From a virus: a stretch of 28,581 nt of DNA. The DNA lies in IMG/VR virus record IMGVR_UViG_3300037504_000203, positions 1 through 28,581 of that record; one strand, given 5' to 3'. Under the pieces are notes generated by a model that saw only the letters and a list, made by a program, of their open reading frames with translations, searched no databases and had not been told where the DNA came from. This document shows, in pieces, positions 20,859 to 28,259 of this stretch (the first letter of the stretch is position 1; every line of letters starts with the position of its first letter). The translations under genes and the position numbers were made by a program.

Positions 20859-22268
20859 ATGCTTAGACTGAATTTCAACACGGGGGAGAAGAGCGTGCAG
20901 GTCGATGTGTCCGGCGCCGGTGGATCCGGCGCCAAGACGGCCCGCGCCGCGCTCTACGTGGCGGTAGTAACCCTGCTGCTCACGATCGGATTCTGGGGCG
21001 CCGTCTTCGGGCCGGCGGCCCTGCAACAGGCCGGATTGGTGGTTGATGATACCGGAGGTGATCCAGGCTCCCAGGCGCTGACGCCTGTCGGGCGACGCAC
21101 GAAGATCGACGGCACCCTGCTGACGGATTACTTCGTTGCATACGAGGACGGCGAGATCCGCGATGTGCTGACGACCGATCAAATTGATGAATACACCAGC
21201 GCAGGCGGCGTCACGATCGACGGGCTGACGCTGAGGGACAGCGGCTTCGCCGAGGCGGTCTACGTCGACGGGGCCAGTGACACGATTCAGCTGCGCGTCC
21301 AGGGATACACGACGCAGACCAATGACCTGTTCGTGCTGGAAAACTCAAGCGGCACCGATCAATTCACAGTCGATAATTCCGGCAACGCGACGGCTACCGG
21401 CGACGTCTCCGCGGTGGGCGTAACCGCTTCGGGGAATATCACCGGATCCGGCGACGTCACCGTCTCAGGTGCGGACGCCGACATCACCCTGGGCGCGGAT
21501 AGTTCCGGTGGTAACGCTGGGGCCCGCAACGAGATCCAGGGTCTACCGCGCCTCAAGATGGTCGCCCTGGGGACCGGGACCGACGGCAGTGCCGAGACGG
21601 TCAATTACCTTGACGACTCCCCGACCGGCGAATGGTCGGAGGACGATGCGGGAACGAATCTGGCTGTGTCTGCTGATACGTCGATCTACCGCGTGGGATC
21701 CAACAGTCTGCAGATCGCCTTCACCAGCGTAGTCACCGGCGATGGGGCAACGGGGACGGCGGGTGCCCAGGACGATCTCAGCGCCAACGAGTCGATCGGC
21801 TTCTGGCTGTACGCCGACAGCGCGATTACGGCAGGGGACTTTTCCTTGACCGTGGACGACTCGGACGGCACGGACCAGGTTTACACATCTACGATCGCCT
21901 GCGATGCCAATGTGTGGACATGGATCGAGGTGGACATCTCGGGCTGTGACGGCAACTGTGACACGATGGACAACATCGTCATCGATGCTACGGGGCAGGG
22001 CGCGGCGAATCATACCGGTGCGCTGAATATCTATCTTGATGCTATGTACAAGTGGGACGCGGACGATGAAGAGGCGCTAAGCACAGCCATTTTGCAGGAC
22101 GGCGTGCTGGGCATTATGGCCTCGACGACCATCTCCACCAGCGCCAACACCGCGGCGATGCAGACCGCCTGGACGGATTACTTCCCCCACTACGAATCCG
22201 GTAATGATTTCATCGTCTGGATCACCGACGAGTCGGCCACCTCGAACGTGGCCCTACTGAGCTACTAG
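20859..22268 (+). CDS. Membrane-anchored, fibre-like virion or surface protein of unknown role, about 469 aa
   Basis: I chose ATG 20859 because it is five bases from AAGGAGG. ATG 20856 is the in-frame alternative. Residues ~30-55 are a single hydrophobic segment (AALYVAVVTLLLTIGFWGAV) after a basic stretch, so the protein is probably anchored in a membrane, type II. The rest is a low-complexity Thr, Ser, Gly and Asp-rich beta structure with fibre-type repeats (FTVDNSGNATATGDVSAVGV, TASGNITGSGDVTVSG). It then has a carbohydrate-binding-like sandwich (YRVGSNSLQIAFTSV, SIGFWLYADSAI, WTWIEVDISGCDGNC). A CxxxC pair may form a disulfide. It is odd to find this between the capsid and connector genes. 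Confidence 0.7.
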   Translation: MLRLNFNTGEKSVQVDVSGAGGSGAKTARAALYVAVVTLLLTIGFWGAVFGPAALQQAGLVVDDTGGDPGSQALTPVGRRTKIDGTLLTDYFVAYEDGEIRDVLTTDQIDEYTSAGGVTIDGLTLRDSGFAEAVYVDGASDTIQLRVQGYTTQTNDLFVLENSSGTDQFTVDNSGNATATGDVSAVGVTASGNITGSGDVTVSGADADITLGADSSGGNAGARNEIQGLPRLKMVALGTGTDGSAETVNYLDDSPTGEWSEDDAGTNLAVSADTSIYRVGSNSLQIAFTSVVTGDGATGTAGAQDDLSANESIGFWLYADSAITAGDFSLTVDDSDGTDQVYTSTIACDANVWTWIEVDISGCDGNCDTMDNIVIDATGQGAANHTGALNIYLDAMYKWDADDEEALSTAILQDGVLGIMASTTISTSANTAAMQTAWTDYFPHYESGNDFIVWITDESATSNVALLSY

Positions 22269-22276
22269 GAGGACCT

Positions 22277-22612
22277 ATGAAACGATCAATCTGCGCAGCA
22301 CGCGACCTGGAGGCTCGGCGGCGCATCGAGGCGGCGGCCGAGGTCCTCGCCGATCGGTTCGATGCCGAGCTGGTCGGGATCAACGCTCACTACCGCGGCT
22401 CGCCGGCCGTGGTCAACATGAAGCGCATGGAGGCCGTGGCCGAGACGATGGACGCCCTGGAGGCTGCCAGCCGGGATTACGGCGAATGCCCGGAGCCTGA
22501 CTGCCCGTCCCTGGCCGACACGATCCGGGAGGCGTCCGACGAGGAACTGCTGGCCCTGCCGGGGATCGGCAAGGCGACCGTCTCCGCCCTGCGCGAGGGT
22601 CTGGAGAGCTGA
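22277..22612 (+). CDS. Small helix-hairpin-helix protein, 111 aa
   Basis: ATG 22277 follows TAGGAGG. The N-terminal ~70 residues are helical (RDLEARRRIEAAAEVLADRF). The C-terminus has a helix-hairpin-helix motif (ELLALPGIGKATVSALREGL, residues ~90-110), a non-specific DNA-binding element. Two Cys in CPEPDCPS precede it. In this position small proteins usually belong to the head-tail interface. HhH proteins also bind the packaged DNA end. Its stop overlaps the next start. Role unproven. Confidence 0.7.
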   Translation: MKRSICAARDLEARRRIEAAAEVLADRFDAELVGINAHYRGSPAVVNMKRMEAVAETMDALEAASRDYGECPEPDCPSLADTIREASDEELLALPGIGKATVSALREGLES

Positions 22613-22968
22613 TGGCCGCCCCCACGTCCTACACCGAGGCGACGTTCAAGGCATACCTGCACAGCGTGCTGGGCGACGTCGCCTCGGCCCTGGGCTGGAC
22701 CGTCGACGGCGGGGATTACGACGAGATTCTCAACGAGACCCTGCTGGCCTACGGGACCAGCGACATCGCGGACGCGACCACGATCCGTAAGCTGCGGGCG
22801 CTGGGTCGCGTGGAGCTCTGGCGGCAGGTGATGCGCGACGTGGCTGCCGATTACGATTTCCGCACCGCCGACGGCGCGCAGTTCTCGCGCAGCCAGATCC
22901 AGGAGATGGCCGCGGCGAACTTCAACGCGGAGCTGACCGACGCGGCGGTCTACGACGCTGACGTATGA
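22612..22968 (+). CDS. Head-tail connector protein (adaptor, gp6/gp15-like)
   Basis: The start at ATG 22612 overlaps the previous stop. The 118-residue helical protein (YTEATFKAYLHSVLGDVASA, TTIRKLRALGRVELWRQVMR, SRSQIQEMAAANFNAE) fits small adaptor proteins bound under the portal. The frame stops at TGA 22966, but the +1 frame continues as YEDYYTPPDLEDDE to a TGA at 23006 that overlaps the ATG of the next gene. This suggests a frameshift, natural or from assembly, near 22937-22965 and a true end 14 residues later. Confidence 0.75.
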   Translation: MAAPTSYTEATFKAYLHSVLGDVASALGWTVDGGDYDEILNETLLAYGTSDIADATTIRKLRALGRVELWRQVMRDVAADYDFRTADGAQFSRSQIQEMAAANFNAELTDAAVYDADV

Positions 22969-23004
22969 GGATTACTACACCCCGCCGGACCTGGAGGATG
23001 ACGA

Positions 23005-23364
23005 ATGAGCCTGCGCAGCGGCGAACTGACAGCGATGCGCACGGCGGTCGAGGATCTCCTCACCGACACCTGCGCAGTCACGCCGCAGACGCGGACCGTG
23101 GACGGCGGCGGGTGGAGCGATGCCGACGGCACGCCGACCAACGTCTCCTGCCGGTACTATCCGGAGCGCAAGCCGATGGAGTCGGTGTCCAGCGACCGGC
23201 AGCGGGGCATCAACCGCTGGATCGTCGAGGTGCCGCACGACACGACGGTCAATATCTCCGATCACATCGTGGTCGACGGACGGACGTTCGACGTCGTGGG
23301 GCCCGAGACGCGCACCGATCCGCTGGCGAAGCGCGTCATCTGCGTCGAGGACGTCAGTGGGTAG
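23005..23364 (+). CDS. Head closure / head-tail adaptor protein
   Basis: ATG 23005 follows GGAGGATGAC. The 119-residue protein has a short N-terminal helix and a beta barrel of the SPP1 gp16 type: DTCAVTPQTRTVDGGGWSDA, TNVSCRYYPER, NRWIVEVPHDTTVNISDHIV, VDGRTFDVVGPETRTDPLAK, VICVEDV. Such proteins close the portal after packaging and receive the tail. It sits between the adaptor and the gp10-like gene, as expected, and overlaps the latter. Confidence 0.82.
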   Translation: MSLRSGELTAMRTAVEDLLTDTCAVTPQTRTVDGGGWSDADGTPTNVSCRYYPERKPMESVSSDRQRGINRWIVEVPHDTTVNISDHIVVDGRTFDVVGPETRTDPLAKRVICVEDVSG

Positions 23365-23788
23365 CTCCTACGTGCTGCGGTCGGTGATCCCGGACCTGGT
23401 GGCCGCGATGCCAGGCAAGGTCAAGCGCGTGGTGCGCACCACGGCGCTGTCGATCGAGACGGATATGAAGCGCCGGATGCAGGGCCCGAAGTCGGGCCGG
23501 CTCTACCGGCGCGGCGGCAAGATCCACGTGGCCAGCGCGCCCGGCGAGGCCCCGGCGATCGACACGTCCCTGCTGATCAATTCGATCCAGAGCACGCACG
23601 AGGGCTTTACGTCCTGGATCGACGTCTTCGCGGACTACGGCGGCGACCTGGAGTTCGGGACCACGCACATCGCCCCGCGCCCCTATATGGCCCCGGCCTT
23701 CGAGTCGGCCCGGGAGGAGTTCGAGGAGAAATTGGGCAAGGCTGCGTTCGACGTCAACTGGGTCTCGACGAGGATGCCCAATGTCTGA
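23357..23788 (+). CDS. HK97 gp10-like tail component
   Basis: I chose GTG 23357 because it overlaps the previous stop by 8 bases. Longer in-frame starts lie deep within the previous gene. The 143-residue protein shows the gp10-like pattern: an amphipathic N-terminal helix with TTALSIETDMKRRMQGPKSG, then RLYRRGGKIHVASAPGEAPA, LLINSIQSTHEG, GGDLEFGTTHIAPRPYMAPA and FESAREEFEEKLG. The G-x-x-x-E-F-G-T...PRPYMxPAF motif is characteristic. It is thought to act in head-tail joining. Confidence 0.88.
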   Translation: MGSSYVLRSVIPDLVAAMPGKVKRVVRTTALSIETDMKRRMQGPKSGRLYRRGGKIHVASAPGEAPAIDTSLLINSIQSTHEGFTSWIDVFADYGGDLEFGTTHIAPRPYMAPAFESAREEFEEKLGKAAFDVNWVSTRMPNV

Positions 23789-24194
23789 ACTGGTCACGGC
23801 AATGGAGTGGATCCAGGGGACGTTGAGCGACGATTCCACGCTGAGCGACACACACAGCATCTCCGAGGTCTACGTCGGCGCCGCCCCGTCGGATGCGACG
23901 TATCCGTGCATTATCGTGGCGAACTACACGCCCGGGCGCGACCTGGCGTTCAACAACGCCCAGCGCCTGTGGAGCGACCCGACGTTTCTCGTCAAGGTCG
24001 TGGATCGTGCCGCGACGTTTACGGGCCTGGAGGGCCCCGCCGACCGGGTCGACGCGCTCCTGCACCGGCAGTCCAACGGCGGGGACGTCCTCAGCTGCGT
24101 GCGCGAGGAACCGTTTTCCTTTGTAGAGTTTGACGAGCAGGAGAACCAACACTATCGCCACCTGGGCGGGATCTACCGGGTCCAGGTGAAGTAA
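23781..24194 (+). CDS. Tail terminator / tail completion protein (gp17-like)
   Basis: ATG 23781 overlaps the gp10-like gene by 8 bases. The 137-residue alpha/beta protein has an N-terminal helix, SEVYVGAAPSDATYPCIIVA, then LVKVVDRAATFTGLEGPADR, VDALLHR and HLGGIYRVQVK. This matches tail terminator proteins, in which YPxIxV precedes a strand, a helix and a final beta hairpin. It caps the tail tube and fixes its join to the head. The gene order (gp10-like, terminator, tube) is canonical. Confidence 0.82.
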   Translation: MSELVTAMEWIQGTLSDDSTLSDTHSISEVYVGAAPSDATYPCIIVANYTPGRDLAFNNAQRLWSDPTFLVKVVDRAATFTGLEGPADRVDALLHRQSNGGDVLSCVREEPFSFVEFDEQENQHYRHLGGIYRVQVK

Positions 24195-24204
24195 AGGAGG
24201 CATT

Positions 24205-25203
24205 ATGGTCGAGCGACCAGCAGTTTTTGAGATTTGTCAGATCGGCGCGGAGGGTGATGACGCCTACGGGACCGCAGTGGCGGCAGATACCCGCCTGGCC
24301 TCCCTCTCCCTCGCGCCGGCCATTCAAAATGAGAGCCAGTCCTTCAGGCCGTCCGGATATTTGTTTCCGACCGTGGCGCTGCAGAACCGCGAGTGGACGC
24401 AGCTGTCCCTCTCCGGCGTGGCGGATTACAACGAACTGGCCTACGTCTTTTGCGGGCTCTTCGTCGAAGCGACCCCCACCGGCGCCAGCGACGCCAAGAC
24501 GTGGACCTGGGAGCCGGCCTCGGATGGGGCCAACGACCGGACCAGTTACACGGCGGAGTTCGGCGGCGATTACACCAGCGCCGAGGACGCCGAGGTACCG
24601 GGCGTGATGTTCACCGACTTCAACATCGACTTCGCACGGAACGCCATCGAGATCGGCGGCGCGGCCCTGGGGCAGCTCTATGACACCACCGGCGGGATCA
24701 CCGCCGACATCAGCGACAGCGATCCGGTGCCGATGATGCCCAAGGACGTGGACGTCTACCTCGACAGCGCCAGCGGGGACCTGGGCTCCACGCAGATCGA
24801 CGCCCTACGGGTGTCCATTTCCTTTAGTGGGATGGTCGTCCCTAAGTGGGTCCTCAACTCCAGCGAGACGTCGTTTAAGTCGCTCCTGGACGCCGCGCCC
24901 GATGGGCAGGTGACGATCCGCCTGGAGGCCGACTCGACGGCGATGGGGTATCTCTCCAACCTGCGCGCCGGGGACAAGCGCTTCCTGCGGATCAGCGCGA
25001 CCTCGGACGTGGTGGCCGAGTCCGGCAGCCCGGACACCTATTACTCGATGCAGTTCGACACCTGCATCCAGTACGTGGACGTCAATGAGTTCAGTGATGA
25101 GGACGGCGTCTATGCCGTCGAGTACGTCTTCGACGTGGCGCACGACGCCACCTGGGGCAAAGCGCTTTCATGGCAACTGGTCAACACCCTGGCCGCCGTG
25201 TAG
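24205..25203 (+). CDS. Major tail tube protein
   Basis: ATG 24205 follows AAAGGAGG. The 332-residue beta-rich protein contains YGTAVAADTRLASLSLAP near its N-terminus, FRPSGYLFPT, LSGVADYNELAYVFCGLF, and a second half with VDVYLDSASGDLGSTQIDAL and VSISFSGMVVPKWVLNSS. It ends in DGVYAVEYVFDVAHDATWGK and VNTL. Long siphophage tube proteins with this pattern (two tube-type modules) are common. Hexamers stack to form the tail lumen. It is followed by the tail chaperone genes. Confidence 0.87.
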   Translation: MVERPAVFEICQIGAEGDDAYGTAVAADTRLASLSLAPAIQNESQSFRPSGYLFPTVALQNREWTQLSLSGVADYNELAYVFCGLFVEATPTGASDAKTWTWEPASDGANDRTSYTAEFGGDYTSAEDAEVPGVMFTDFNIDFARNAIEIGGAALGQLYDTTGGITADISDSDPVPMMPKDVDVYLDSASGDLGSTQIDALRVSISFSGMVVPKWVLNSSETSFKSLLDAAPDGQVTIRLEADSTAMGYLSNLRAGDKRFLRISATSDVVAESGSPDTYYSMQFDTCIQYVDVNEFSDEDGVYAVEYVFDVAHDATWGKALSWQLVNTLAAV

Positions 25204-25240
25204 GTCTGTTTACACAGAGAAGCACACAGAAGGAGCCGAT

Positions 25241-25537
25241 ATGAACCTGAAAGACATCGCCAAGCAGGAACGCGAACTAACCATTGACGAGATCCCCGGC
25301 GAGGAGCTAACGGTCATCTACAAACCGCTGGTGATCACCCGGCGCTTCCGTGAGGAGCACCCGGAGCTCGATAGCTATCTGGCCGACGTCCTGGTCGACT
25401 GGGACCTCTACGACGGTGACGAGAAGATCGAGCTCACCGCCGAGGCTATCGACGAGCAGGTGCCGGAGGTCGTGCAGATGCTCATCTTCCGGGCGATCGA
25501 GGACGATCTCAACCCAAAAGCCTGGCAGACGACGTAA
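25241..25537 (+). CDS. Tail assembly chaperone, short form (gpG-like)
   Basis: ATG 25241 follows AAGGAGCC. The 98-residue acidic helical protein (DIAKQERELTIDEIPGEELT, VITRRFREEHPELDSYLADV, VPEVVQMLIFRAIEDDLNP) lies between tube and tape measure, where lambda G and its equivalents lie. The slippery heptamer near its 3' end lets a fraction of ribosomes read on into the T-like domain. The chaperones coat the tape measure protein until the tail tube polymerises. Confidence 0.85.
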   Translation: MNLKDIAKQERELTIDEIPGEELTVIYKPLVITRRFREEHPELDSYLADVLVDWDLYDGDEKIELTAEAIDEQVPEVVQMLIFRAIEDDLNPKAWQTT

Positions 25538-25749
25538 CGGCGATCCGTCGCCTGCTCCTGGAGCCGGATTTGCGGCGGTACACGATGCCGGATTACTATC
25601 CGTTCATCCGCACGGCCCGGTATCTCGGGGTCCCACCCTGGGAGCTCTACGAGGCGCCCGAGGTATGGATCCACTGGGCCAGAGCCTGCCAGAACGCCGA
25701 AAACGGCGCCAGGAACGCGGCCCAGGAGCAGGCGAGGGGAAAGCTATGA
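25241..25749 (+). CDS. Tail assembly chaperone, long form (gpGT-like) by -1 ribosomal frameshift
   Basis: Reading shifts -1 at the slippery site after Lys93 and continues AGC CTG GCA to TGA 25747-25749, giving about 169 residues. The added 76 residues look like genuine protein: LRRYTMPDYYPFIRTARYLG, VPPWELYEAPEVWIHWARAC, then a charged helix. The new frame is open from the shift to its stop, without its own ribosome-binding site. This is the arrangement of lambda G/GT and most siphophages, in which the extra domain recruits the tube protein to the tape measure. Confidence 0.85.
25513..25519 (+). promoter_or_regulatory. Programmed -1 frameshift slippery site CCCAAAA
   Basis: The heptamer is read C CCA AAA in the zero frame (codons at 25514 and 25517), the X XXY YYZ form. 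The zero-frame stop is 16 bases downstream (25535-25537) and the -1 frame runs on to 25749. No clear pseudoknot is assigned. Confidence 0.88.
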
Positions 25750-25832
25750 ACTTATGTTCTACGTCGCATACGCGCCGCCTCCTTACGCAGGGAGGCACCC
25801 AGCTCGTCGAGGAAGTCCGTCGAAAAAAGTGA
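25746..25832 (+). CDS. Possible 28-residue peptide between chaperone and tape measure
   Basis: ATG 25746 overlaps the GT stop (ATGA), and GAGGGGAAAG upstream could serve as the ribosome-binding site. The frame reads MNLCSTSHTRRLLTQGG and ends EEVRRKK. Another frame from ATG 25753 is equally open, so coding here is doubtful. The segment also holds a GCCTCC/GGAGGC hairpin without a T-tract. Confidence 0.25.
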   Translation: MNLCSTSHTRRLLTQGGTQLVEEVRRKK

Positions 25833-25838
25833 CAAGTT

Positions 25839-25852
25839 GTTACGGACGTAAC
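25839..25852 (+). promoter_or_regulatory. Operator-like inverted motif GTTACGGACGTAAC (copy 3)
   Basis: It matches copies at 2615 and 10501 except at the sixth base. It lies 47 bases upstream of the tape measure ATG and only 14 bases before the fourth 18-bp palindrome, so both dispersed motifs meet here. Confidence 0.5.
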
Positions 25853-25866
25853 ATTCACGTTTGGTC

Positions 25867-25884
25867 ACTGGCAACGTTGCCAGT
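25867..25884. repeat. 18-bp perfect palindrome, copy 4 (upstream of the tape measure gene)
   Basis: Identical to the other three copies and symmetrical over 20 bp (25866-25885). It lies 15 bases before the tape measure ATG at 25900, almost the same spacing as copy 3 before the minor head gene. Confidence 0.85.
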
Positions 25885-25899
25885 GAGAACTAGGAGCCT

Positions 25900-28257
25900 A
25901 TGCCAACCCAGGTAGCCGATCTCTACGGCAAGGTCAGTGCGAGGATCGACGACGCGCAGCGGAACCTGCGGTCCGTTCAGGGTGATCTTGAGAAGACGGG
26001 CCGACAGTTCGATGAAACCGGCCAACATTCAGAGGAGGCGATGACGAAGGCCGGGGACTCGACTCGTGGACTGGAAATTGATGTCGCCAGTCTGGCTCGA
26101 GGTGTTGGTGCGGCCTCTGCGATTATCGTCGGTTTTGGGATCGCTGCCAAAAAAGCGTTCGATCTGAGTGAGGAAGGCGCTCAGCTGCGCCAGCTTGAAG
26201 AGTCCTTCCGCACAACCGGTGTCAGTATCGAACAAATGCGCGCGTCAGCTCGTGGTACGGTCTCAGACGCCGACCTGATGGCGCAATCCATGAATCTCCT
26301 CACCGGCACAACCGGCGATCTCGAAGATGAACTTTCAGCAGCGCTCCCGTCGCTCCTGGAGATCGCCAAAGCCTCCAACAAAATGAATCCTACGTTAGGC
26401 GACACCAGCTTCCTCCTGGAATCCATTGCCGAGGGCGTCAAACGCGGATCGGCGCTGCGAATTGATAACGCCGGCATTATTCTATCCCAGGCCGAGGCGA
26501 GCGAGCGCTACGCGGAAAAGTTGGGCGTAAGCGCTGACGCCTTGACAGAAGAGCAGGAGAAGATTGCACTTCTTCACGAAACTCTCCGCCAGGGCGAAAC
26601 AATCATCGAGCAGGCCGGCAAGAACGTTGATAGCTATGCCGATAGCCACGCCCGCCTACGCACGCAGATTCAGAATGCGCGCGCCGATTTCAAAATGGCG
26701 TTCAGTGAATTTACAGAACCGGTTATCGGCCGCATCGCTGACACCGCCGAGGGCTACAACTATATGTCGGAGGTTCTGCACAAGTTTCCGTTTAAGCGAC
26801 TCCGGATGATCAATCTGATATTAGGCGGTGTTGATCCAAAGCTTCAGGCGCAAATAGAGCTGACAGCACGGGCTTTAGAGGCCGGCAAGAATGCATCGGA
26901 AGACTACGCCGACGGCATGATGGGCGTGGGGCGCGAATCCAAATCTGCCGCCGACGGGATCGAGCAGGTCTCCTTTGCCGTAGAGGATTACGGCAAGTTC
27001 GTTGACGATGCAGCAGGCGCCTCCGCGGACATGCTCGACCGCCTCAACGAACAGTGGGACGCGGCAGCCAAGGCCCGGCAGGCCGCTCAGGTAACGTGGA
27101 TCTACGACGCGGCCCAGAGCGATCTCGGAGACACGCTCTTCGAGAACGGTCGGGAAGTTCGTGCCCTTCGCCAGGAACAGGATCAGTTACTCGAACAGAT
27201 CCGCGAACTGGAGCAGCAGCACGGGCGGGTAGTGACGGTGCAGAACAAGAGCGCCCTCTCCACTCACGAGCTGGCCCTCGCGCGGATGGACCTCGCCGAG
27301 GCCCAGGAGGAAATGGCCGAGGCCGAACCTGATTCCCGGGCGTTTCATCAGGCTGCCCAGGACGTGGCCGAGCTCGAGGCCAAGATCGGCGGGGCAGTAG
27401 GGAGTACAAGCGCACTGATTGACAAGAGCGACGACATCGCCGCACTCAGGGAGGCGTATCAGGAGGCCGGCCAGGGAGTCGATGAGCTGAGAGAGAAGAG
27501 TCAGGAGCTCCTGAACCAACAAATGTTGGAGGAGCTCAAAGCTCAGTTTGGGCGGGATGACGTTTGGAACAAATTGGAACTACAGATATTTGAGGGATTC
27601 GCTCAACGAACCGGGCAGTGGGACCAGACCTGGGTGCAGATGCAACGCCCCATCATCGAGGCCACCGAAAAGGCGGAGGGATTCGAGGGTGGGCTTGCCG
27701 CCGCCGAGGCTCAAGCCGAGCAGATGGTGACGACTCTTGTCCAAGGAAATCGGCAGATCCTTGACGAGTTCGGCCTTCTCGAGAAAAACACCGTCAGCAC
27801 TTTCGATCCTATCACAACCGGCGCGGACGAAGCCAGGGGGCGCATCGATAGCCTTGTGGGGGTTGCGATAGGGCTAAACACAGAGCTCGACAAGATGGAA
27901 CGGGATATCACTATCCGCGTCGGCTGGGACGTCGATAACCCACCAACAATTACAGGCGGTGGGCAGATCGTCGGTGGGGATCATCAAACTTACGCCGACG
28001 GTGGGTTCCTCCCCGCGGGCCGGATGGGATACGCTGGCGAGGAGGGTATCGAAGCGATCCGCGCCCTATCCGGTGGCGGCGTCCAGGTGGTGCCGCTGCG
28101 TGGATCCGGCGGCAACGGCGGGGGCGGTGGTGGTTCCCGCGGCGGCTCTCCGGTGAATATCAACATTTACGGCGGCGACCTGGCCGAGGTCCGCCGCGTG
28201 GTCGAGGGCGTCTTGATCGACCAGGGGATCGTCTCTTACCACGGACTGCGGGGCTAA
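25900..28257 (+). CDS. Tape measure protein
   Basis: ATG 25900 follows CTAGGAGCC. The 785-residue protein, the longest here, is largely helical and coiled coil. The N-terminal part (YGKVSARIDDAQRNLRSVQG) leads to a hydrophobic segment at ~65-85 (LARGVGAASAIIVGFGIAAK), then a domain with FRTTGVSIEQMRASARGTVS and DADLMAQSMNLLTGTTGD. Such TP901-type or lambda-H-like regions are typical. Long heptad regions follow (ALRQEQDQLLEQIRELEQQH). The C-terminus is Gly-rich (GGNGGGGGGSRGG), then a short domain with VNINIYGGDLAEVRRVVEGV. It sets tail length and helps DNA enter the cell. A length of 785 residues predicts a tail of roughly 115-120 nm if 0.15 nm per residue holds. Confidence 0.9.
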   Translation: MPTQVADLYGKVSARIDDAQRNLRSVQGDLEKTGRQFDETGQHSEEAMTKAGDSTRGLEIDVASLARGVGAASAIIVGFGIAAKKAFDLSEEGAQLRQLEESFRTTGVSIEQMRASARGTVSDADLMAQSMNLLTGTTGDLEDELSAALPSLLEIAKASNKMNPTLGDTSFLLESIAEGVKRGSALRIDNAGIILSQAEASERYAEKLGVSADALTEEQEKIALLHETLRQGETIIEQAGKNVDSYADSHARLRTQIQNARADFKMAFSEFTEPVIGRIADTAEGYNYMSEVLHKFPFKRLRMINLILGGVDPKLQAQIELTARALEAGKNASEDYADGMMGVGRESKSAADGIEQVSFAVEDYGKFVDDAAGASADMLDRLNEQWDAAAKARQAAQVTWIYDAAQSDLGDTLFENGREVRALRQEQDQLLEQIRELEQQHGRVVTVQNKSALSTHELALARMDLAEAQEEMAEAEPDSRAFHQAAQDVAELEAKIGGAVGSTSALIDKSDDIAALREAYQEAGQGVDELREKSQELLNQQMLEELKAQFGRDDVWNKLELQIFEGFAQRTGQWDQTWVQMQRPIIEATEKAEGFEGGLAAAEAQAEQMVTTLVQGNRQILDEFGLLEKNTVSTFDPITTGADEARGRIDSLVGVAIGLNTELDKMERDITIRVGWDVDNPPTITGGGQIVGGDHQTYADGGFLPAGRMGYAGEEGIEAIRALSGGGVQVVPLRGSGGNGGGGGGSRGGSPVNINIYGGDLAEVRRVVEGVLIDQGIVSYHGLRG

Positions 28258-28259
28258 CG

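Noticed and set aside
25785-25806. GCCTCC/GGAGGC hairpin as a terminator after the tail chaperone
   Set aside because: It has no T-tract and a short stem. The tape measure gene downstream must be transcribed with the operon.
25753-25899. Alternative open frame starting MFYVAYAPPPYAG between chaperone and tape measure
   Set aside because: It runs through the GTTAC motif and the 18-bp palindrome with an implausible translation and no good ribosome-binding site.
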